DNA from: Hydractinia symbiolongicarpus
Lineage: Eukaryota > Cnidaria > Hydrozoa > Anthoathecata > Hydractiniidae
NCBI RefSeq assembly: GCF_029227915.1
Contig: NC_079886.1
Span: 18,948,501-19,012,500 of the forward strand
Length of the DNA stretch: 64,000 nucleotides
Direction of reading: 5' to 3'
Below the pieces are notes generated by a model. The model was not told the origin of the DNA. It saw only the letters and a list, made by a program, of their open reading frames with translations, and ran no database searches. Both the position numbers and the translations under genes were made by a program. This document shows, in pieces, positions 57,440-64,000 of the stretch; positions within the stretch are counted from its first letter, which is position 1, and every line of letters starts with the position of its first letter.

Positions 57440-58020
57440 GTGCGTTTTTTTTAGATTGTTTTAAACATTATAAAAGATGATAATTATGAAATCGATAAAG
57501 AAGAACTTTTAAAATTTATGGAATCTAACATGGGCCTGTTACGTAACTATATTCACTCCAAACAGTTTACATCTCACAACAGATACGATTAGTAATATAA
57601 ATTTTACAAGCGTAGAACTACACGAAATCACTTATCAATTCATTGCTGCAGAATGGCATGGCTTCAACTTATCACCTAGGCAGAATTATTCAGTTGATTT
57701 GCGAATGGGTTTGGTAAGCTTTGTAATTGAAAAATTTGTGGAGAATCTTGGTAAGATTTTTATATAACACATACTTTTGTAAAATAAATAGGGTGTTAAA
57801 TGTAAATTGAATGTTATCTGCCGGAAATTCTTTATGCGGTTTTTGGTTTCTTCTAGGTGACATGAAGTCGACTAACAGAACTTTTTACAGAAGCGGTCGA
57901 TGATAGTTACAATATTGTGTTGAAGGATCTCGTATTTGACAATATCCCGACTAAGTTTCTCACTGAGCCATTCACCGTTTTGATTTTGAAGCTTCTGATG
58001 AAATTAAAAATCATTACCGC
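57440..58020 (+). other. Unidentified coding-like fragments
   Basis: Consecutive open pieces on the plus strand are separated by stops or short gaps: about 57446-57590 (LNIIKDDNYEIDKEELLKFM), 57600-57765 (TYQFIAAEWHGFNLSPRQNY) and 57862-58020 (LTELFTEAVDDSYNIVLKD). Acceptor- and donor-like sites flank the second and third. It could be a decayed gene or transposon. Family not recognised. Confidence 0.25.
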
Positions 58021-58123
58021 AACCTATTCCGTCAGGTTAATTCTATTTGTGCAGTTTGCTATGGAAACACAACATTCCTGTTGAAATAGGATAAATTGCC
58101 ACCGTAAGCACAAATTGAGAAGC

Positions 58124-61100
58124 TTAAGCGCATTTGCTATGCACAATAGTTGCCCCATGCTCCTGGTATTCTGACATAGAAATGCACAGACTGGCAAAAT
58201 CAGAGCGCTTAGTAAAAATTGATCCTCCACTCCATGCGCCATACTGTCCTGGTGAGGCTGCCACATTGACTTTATTTGAAGATGCAAGCGTAGATAGTTC
58301 CTTCTTTAACCGTTCACCGAAACCTGGACACATTGTTGTGCCCCCTGATAGAACAACATTGCTATAAAGCTGGTCACGAATACCAGCATCACTATCCGAT
58401 ATGGTATTGTTTACCAATTCATGGATACCTGGACAATCCCTTTCGACAAGCCCTTCTACAAGCCCTTCAAACAAACCTGAACAATTCATTTCTATAAGAG
58501 ATGGTTTAAACAAGGCTTCTGGACATTTAAAACGCATTTCGTTGATTTTTATCATTTAACCATCAGGTAGTTCAAAACTACGTTCTAAATCTTTATTGGC
58601 GGTAGACTTTTTTAATTCTTCTTCGTAATCCAGCGCAATGTAAGTGAGTTTTTCTTTTATTTCGCGTACCATATAAAATACTTGACCTGCAATAATATGA
58701 TTATCTAACAGAAATCTCCACAAATAGTGAGTAAGGGCACGGCCAGTCAGACGGGTTTGGCGTGTGGAAGATCTAATGGGTTTCCCTTCATGTATGGCAA
58801 CACTGGTTGACAAACCAGCACCACAATCTAAAACAGTTCCCGTTGTTGAATTGGAAGCAAGTAAAGATAGCACAGCTTGATTGGCAACATACAAAGCCTT
58901 TACATTGAACTTTTCAAACATGATCTAAATGACATAAAAAGATTGTGTTATACAGATTATGTCAAATAATTATCTATGCTGGATATTTATGATGGCGTTA
59001 ATGGCATATCCGTTTGCAGGTCCATAGTAAGCGACAGTTTCATAGGAGAAGGAGGAGCATCGCTTATGAATTTTTCTGTGTGGTAGCAGCTCACAACGTT
59101 CATTCATTTATTTATTTTCCCTATTTACATGTAGTACTTGGTGTGAGTAATTTGAGAAAATAAACAAATACAATAGACCTATGCCATCCTAAAATTATCT
59201 ATCAAAATGTAGAACAAATTACCTAATTTCGTAAATATTTCTGTTTCTTAATTGGCAGCTGAAAGTTACGGTCAAACCCTTCATATGGCCGAGCTTTCTA
59301 AGAACAGCCTCGTTTTTTAAATAATTATTATTAAAGTCCAACCTGAATATTATATTGCTCCAAAAACTTTAGTTTTGTCATGATAATTTGATATTCTATC
59401 TAAATATCCTTATTTAAAGGGGATAGAACCATTATAAAATTTTTGATGACGTCATAATTATTATAAGTTATAAAATTTGGAAAAGGTGTATTCCTAATTA
59501 TCGTTAAGTTTTAAATCCAAAACCTTGGATATAGCATCTACGAATTGGAATTCAAGGTAATACAAAATCTCTTGAATTTATTTGGAGGTGCTCTGTTTTT
59601 AAACGTTTTATGGCCGGTCATAAATCTAAATCGGTCTTTCTTTCAGTAAATTAAAGTTCCTTAAATGGTAACACACTTCGCGTATCTTAAATATATTGTT
59701 TATAAAGCTAAATGATTAATTATGAAAAACTTTGAAAACTTTTTTTAACAAGTTAGGAATGTTACGTTCGCAGATATAAATTGTGCCGTTAAACGTGAAA
59801 TCTGTTACTAAGCATAAGACACTGACTCCAATGACTGATGTTAATGACTGACTTAATAAAAGTGCCATTACATTCTAGAAATAAAGGAGTCTTACTATTC
59901 AATGGGGTAAATTTTCTTCTAACAGAAACGTAATGGTTTCTCCATTATACCTAACTAATTAGAATTCTTGTTCACGATTTTAATGTAGTTTTATGAATCT
60001 GAATACGTTACCATGGCTACAGTATGTAGCCGAAAAGTAATAAAAAGATATACCGTTGCATTTATATTGTGCATTTTGACATCAAAACATCAGGCAATAT
60101 GTAACTTACTTGTGTGATTTTCTCCCTGTTTACTGTTGTATTTAAAGGTGCTTCAGTAAGAAGAATAGAGTGCTCTTCCGGCTTCACAGAAAGCTCGTTG
60201 TAGAACGTATGCTGCCAAAGCTGAAAAAAATAGTTTTTTAATCCTCAAATCTGTGATACTATATCTTATAAATCTGTCAGTAAAAATGTGAAAGTTCAAC
60301 CCACTGAAATAAAATGTTTTTATATATTTCTAACATGAACTGAATATTCTTCTTTGTTCCACATTTTACCTAGATGATCTGACACGTCTAAATTAATTTT
60401 ACGGTGGCCCATGAAAAAATCCGTAACAGAACGCAGCTTTTACAGACACACAGACAGACAGGATACAGCTTTTATTAATGAGACTAGTTGTTATCCCATA
60501 AAAATGCATGGGCTTGCCCATCCTTTATATCGCATTTCGGTCTCCTTGCAGGACTAGTTGTTACCTGTGAAAAAACCCACGGTGTTGCCCGTCCTTTATG
60601 CATTGCATATTCCGTGTTTCCGTATCACAATGTTTACTTCGTGCACAAACAGATTGAATACGGCTATTATTAAAGATAGTCGGTGGCTCTTGGAAAAATC
60701 CATGGGTTCGCTCGTCTTTTTAATACCTCATCGCGTGTGTCTTGCTACTTGCAGTATTCTTTTGCGTCACAGACAGGCACACAGACGTATACAGGTATTA
60801 CAAAATAGAAGGTGGGAAACCCTGCATCGAACCGCCCGGTTAAGCCACAAGTAAAGGTGTGACCCTGCGTTGAACACTCTGTGGAGCGGTTTAATAACAG
60901 GCATGAACTGGCCACACGATCAGGTATAGGTATGTTATAAATCAAGTAAAGCGCATACACCACCATTATAGTGTTGCAAGTGTAACATATTTAAATAGAA
61001 ATATAACTTTCAGCAACGATACCTCAAATAACAACATAATTTACAACCAATTGTTACCCCATCATAGCAAAAACGATCGTTCAATATTATTTTATTTTGC

Positions 61101-61619
61101 GAAATGACAGACAGACAGACACACGCACAGTCTCTGTGTTATTATAGAGATTACACCTTGAGTACGCAGTTTTTGTTTTATGGCAATCTTGTTTCCTTTC
61201 ACTCCCATTCTACACATGATGTATATACATCAAGTATCTATGTTTATAAAACACATTTATTTAGGCCAAAACACGAATAGAGAGGCTTAGTGTCGAAAAA
61301 TGATGACTTAATGTAAGTTATAAAATGTAAATACACAATCACAGCGTTTTTGTCACAATTCCTGTTCTAATAAAATTACTCTTACAGCTTCCATATCATC
61401 CCAATTTCTGATCATACCATGTTCAATAGGATACTTTGAATGCAATATACCACGTTTACAATGAGCTTCTTCTCCCACATAAACATCTTTAATTGGACCT
61501 ATCATAACTTCAGGATAACGCAGACGGCCAACAACAGCAGGAAAGGTAACGTTCGGCGTAACTTCACCACCGAAACCTGCTTTACAGAGATAACTTCCAG
61601 CATCGATGACTATTGCCAT
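58124..61619 (-). pseudogene. Divergent actin paralog with in-frame TAA, three exons, 381 residues
   Basis: Exons: 61619-61386, 60220-60110, 58924-58124. GT-AG junctions, phase 0 throughout. Actin landmarks are clear: [55 protein letters not shown] and terminal EHGATIVHSKCA. At 58556-58558 a TAA replaces the Gln codon of actin ELPDGQVITIG; the frame continues intact for 144 more codons. The second phosphate loop reads DCGAG instead of DSGDG, so a nucleotide-contact Asp is lost, and the first loop is DAGSY instead of DNGSG. About 18 residues are inserted after IEMNCSG, with GLVEGLVE doubled. It is a fast-evolving actin-related paralog or young pseudogene; retained introns exclude a processed copy. 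Confidence 0.85.
60390..61150. repeat. Cluster of CAGACAGAC-type repeats in actin-paralog intron 1
   Basis: Variant blocks such as ACAGACACACAGACAGACAG, ATGGGCTTGCCCATCCTTTAT and TTGCCCGTCCTTTATGCATTGC alternate. Related to repeats at 14360 and 35036. No coding content. Confidence 0.5.
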
Positions 61620-63064
61620 AATTTGCGATAATTTATTCTACAGAAATAAACAATATTTAGAACTGTCAGGTTGACCATTAGCCTAGTTAACTAAGCTTTC
61701 TTCTTCGAGTTGATAAAATGAGTTTCTCTCAAACAAAAGCTTAGACGCGAACGAATGACTCAGCGGGAACCCCGAGTTTAAATTGAACAATGTAACTAAT
61801 CGCTTCGGAGGCATTTTATTTTATCCGTGAGTTGTTTACCAGGCTTGGCCAAATCTGACTCTGGTAAAAACTTTGTAGAATACTAATGTTTGTTAGGGTG
61901 AGTGAAACCACTCGCTGGGATATTCGGAATGAAAAGGGCTTTCTCCGATAATAATCACGCGAGCAGAGAACAATAGAATTAGCCAATCAAAAAGCGCGGC
62001 GAGATTTTAGCCCATGTTATGTTTGTTTTGATTTTGCATCGAACTGCGCATGCTCAGATGCAATTCGTCGTCGAATTCGCCGTTCAATTCGCTTCGTGAA
62101 AATCCCCCTTTGGTCTAGTCCTGGTATCCCAACAGCATCGACACGGTCGGTAGAACTAATTGCAGCAATCAATAGTAAAAATTAGGTCGGTTATATCCCC
62201 TACATTTCTTTTACCTTCTTTGTTTTGTTTTCAAGAGTGAAGGCGCTAGCACTTTTGGTTTTGAAACAGCCATATTTGTTTACAAAGAGCCTTGGTTTAT
62301 TAATTATGCAAAAATTATGCAAAAAATATAAGCTATATTTTTACACCACATTAGAAATGTCGAAGCACTTGGATTGGTTCTGTGTTGTTGTTTTTAGTCA
62401 CCAGAGCATTTTGAGCAGTTGGAGCATGCAGATTTGAACCTCAGGTATGAAAGAAATAGCCCCTTAATTGTCTTTTTAACTTTCATAGGGTGCATTCCAT
62501 TTCACGACTTGACACAAAACTGACACAGCAAGCTAAACCAGCTTACCTTACTCAAAGTGCATACATGTTCACAAAATGGAATGAGCTATGGAAGATTCGC
62601 AACATTTTCAAAAAATGCAATGCGAGGGTTTGATAAATTATCTTGACTTCACATTTTCCGTAATTTAGGCAAATATGGCGAATGCGCGACGGCAACAAAT
62701 GATGATCGCATCCGTTCTTTTGCATGAAGAAATGGGGGAAAATTCTTCCTTGATGAATTTTTTGAATTAATGATTTCTTTAATTCAAGTGTTATTATTCT
62801 ATACGTTAAGATTTAGTAAGACAAGTGAAATGTTTTGAAAATGTTGTGCCAAGGTGGTTTATTGTAACTAGTTTGCAATTAAATGTTTTAACCCCCGAGT
62901 TGCATATTTGAAACGTGTTTTTAGGTACCAACCAAATATATTAAAAATGCATTTTCGCATGACACGTGAATCGGTGGAAAAACTTACCGGATTGTTATTT
63001 CTGCATATATTATGAAGAAATATTTTTTTTTCACCTTTCCCGAATTTATATTTTGTAAAATATT
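61620..63064. other. Intergenic, no gene seen
   Basis: Upstream flank of the actin paralog. A GC-richer island near 62010-62110 (ACTGCGCATGCTCAG, AATTCGTCGTCGAATTCG) might be promoter-like. No gene could be supported. Confidence 0.35.
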
Positions 63065-63300
63065 GTGTGCATGAAAACGAGGCAAATCTTGTTAAACATT
63101 ATTTGCATTCATACAAACATGGATGAAGACAATACTATGAGAGATATTTTGCTTAATAAAATTGAGGAAAATATAAATTTAGTCTTCGATGAAACTCAAG
63201 AAAAAGCGTGGGGGAAAACATGGAGGGAATGCTACCTTTACAATAAAAGAAATTAATATGCATCGACAAAATATTGATAAACAGGTGTGGCAATTATTAG

Positions 63301-63900
63301 GACTTTGGAGCGTGGCAGAAAGTTTGGGGTAAACGATACATATCTGCTGATAGCATTTTCACATCAACAACTACATTTGCTTTTTATGTCAAAGCAAGAT
63401 GTAAAGCAAGCATGAAAAAGGAATGTCGAGACATTGAAGTATGTCTTGACAACGTGAATGGCACAGTAGTATCAGCTGTGTGTACTTGTCCTGCAGGACA
63501 AAGCTTATATTGTAATCACATAATGGCATTATTACTTGAGCTAGCATGACTATCCATTAAATGGTTTAAACAAAATTCCAGAAGAAATCTCGTGCACAAA
63601 CAAGACCAGACAATGGGGTGTACCAAGTGAAAACAGAATTTTTAAAGACCCAGTTATGCTCAGCCATGTAAAAAGTAATGCTGACAAAAAGGTAACCATA
63701 CAACGTTATACGGCCCTAGAATTAATTATAGCTTGTGTAACATAAATCCAAGAATATTAAAACTACAAGAAGATATGCTTATGGTTAACAGACAGGGTGG
63801 TTTTACTCATTGTATTAACAGTGCACGAAAAATATGGGAACTTTCTTGTCGGATCTACATTGTCACACCACTTTCTACCTTTAGAACATAACATCAAGGT
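63301..63900 (+). pseudogene. Decayed SWIM-domain gene, relative of the ISL2EU nuclease gene
   Basis: From about 63358 the frame reads FAFYVKARCKASMKKEC and a SWIM motif CTCPAGQSLYCNHIMALLLELA, then TGA. One base later the homologous reading resumes (DYPLNGLNKIPEEISCTNK, RQWGVPSENRIFKDPV) and, after a further break, NYSLCNINPRI continues. Order and motifs parallel the minus-strand gene at 10941-12663 (KCLCKAGAGGCCKH...LLQKWHVPGESA). The YqaJ part would lie beyond the window end. A relic of another ISL2EU-type element, more diverged than the one at 9-13 kb. Confidence 0.7.
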
Positions 63901-64000
63901 TGTTACTAATATTAATATATGAAATACTTCAAATAAATCAAAACATAACTAAACACCTATGAGTTTATTGATGTAAATTCTGTATTAATCCCAAAAGATT

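Noticed and set aside
1-64000. CRISPR array or bacterial operon features
   Set aside because: All genes have spliceosomal introns; the only regular tandem repeat (49764-49939) has no spacers.

Overview
The window is AT-rich eukaryotic DNA. Its genes have many short-exon introns with conventional GT-AG junctions, and it is crowded with tRNA-derived SINEs, MITEs and DNA transposons. Gene content (astacin protease, laccase-type multicopper oxidases with a membrane tail, CDV3, an NCBP2AS2-like microprotein, a RAG1-like transposase) indicates an animal. An early-branching one, probably a cnidarian and perhaps a hydrozoan, fits best. That placement is inference; no ribosomal or mitochondrial marker is present. 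I assembled exons by hand from splice signals, reading phase and family resemblance.

Layout: 1.4-4.0 kb (-) a complete secreted astacin, 262 aa. 5.3-8.6 kb (-) a complete seven-exon, 836-aa RAG1-like DDE protein that joins a RAG1-type N-terminal zinc module to a catalytic core. 9.19-12.89 kb a complete ISL2EU/IS4EU transposon with identical 55-bp TIRs, a THAP/DDE transposase (+) and a convergent SWIM-YqaJ nuclease gene (-) carrying one frameshift. 13.3-17.6 kb (-) a nine-exon gene of unknown function, 349 aa. 22.5-28.9 kb (+) a six-exon CDV3 homolog. 29-33 kb MITE-rich, with a Tigger-type deletion derivative. 33.2-48.9 kb two divergently transcribed multicopper oxidase paralogs (MCO1 -, MCO2 +), derived from an inverted duplication; MCO2 has two tandem copies of its first exon. 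50.5-53.1 kb (-) a four-exon, 93-aa NCBP2AS2-like gene. 54.2-55.0 kb a LINE reverse-transcriptase relic. 58.1-61.6 kb (-) a divergent actin paralog with an in-frame TAA. 63.3-63.9 kb (+) a second, decayed SWIM-type gene.

The most notable item is the RAG1-like gene. Its second Asp, CxxC and HxxxxH follow the spacing I recall for RAG1 exactly. The MCO pair is the most interesting host locus: copper-ligand motifs are all present, but each paralog has one coding lesion, and MCO1 lacks the membrane anchor that MCO2 has. Five loci show disabling indels or stops, so either local gene decay or assembly indels must be considered.
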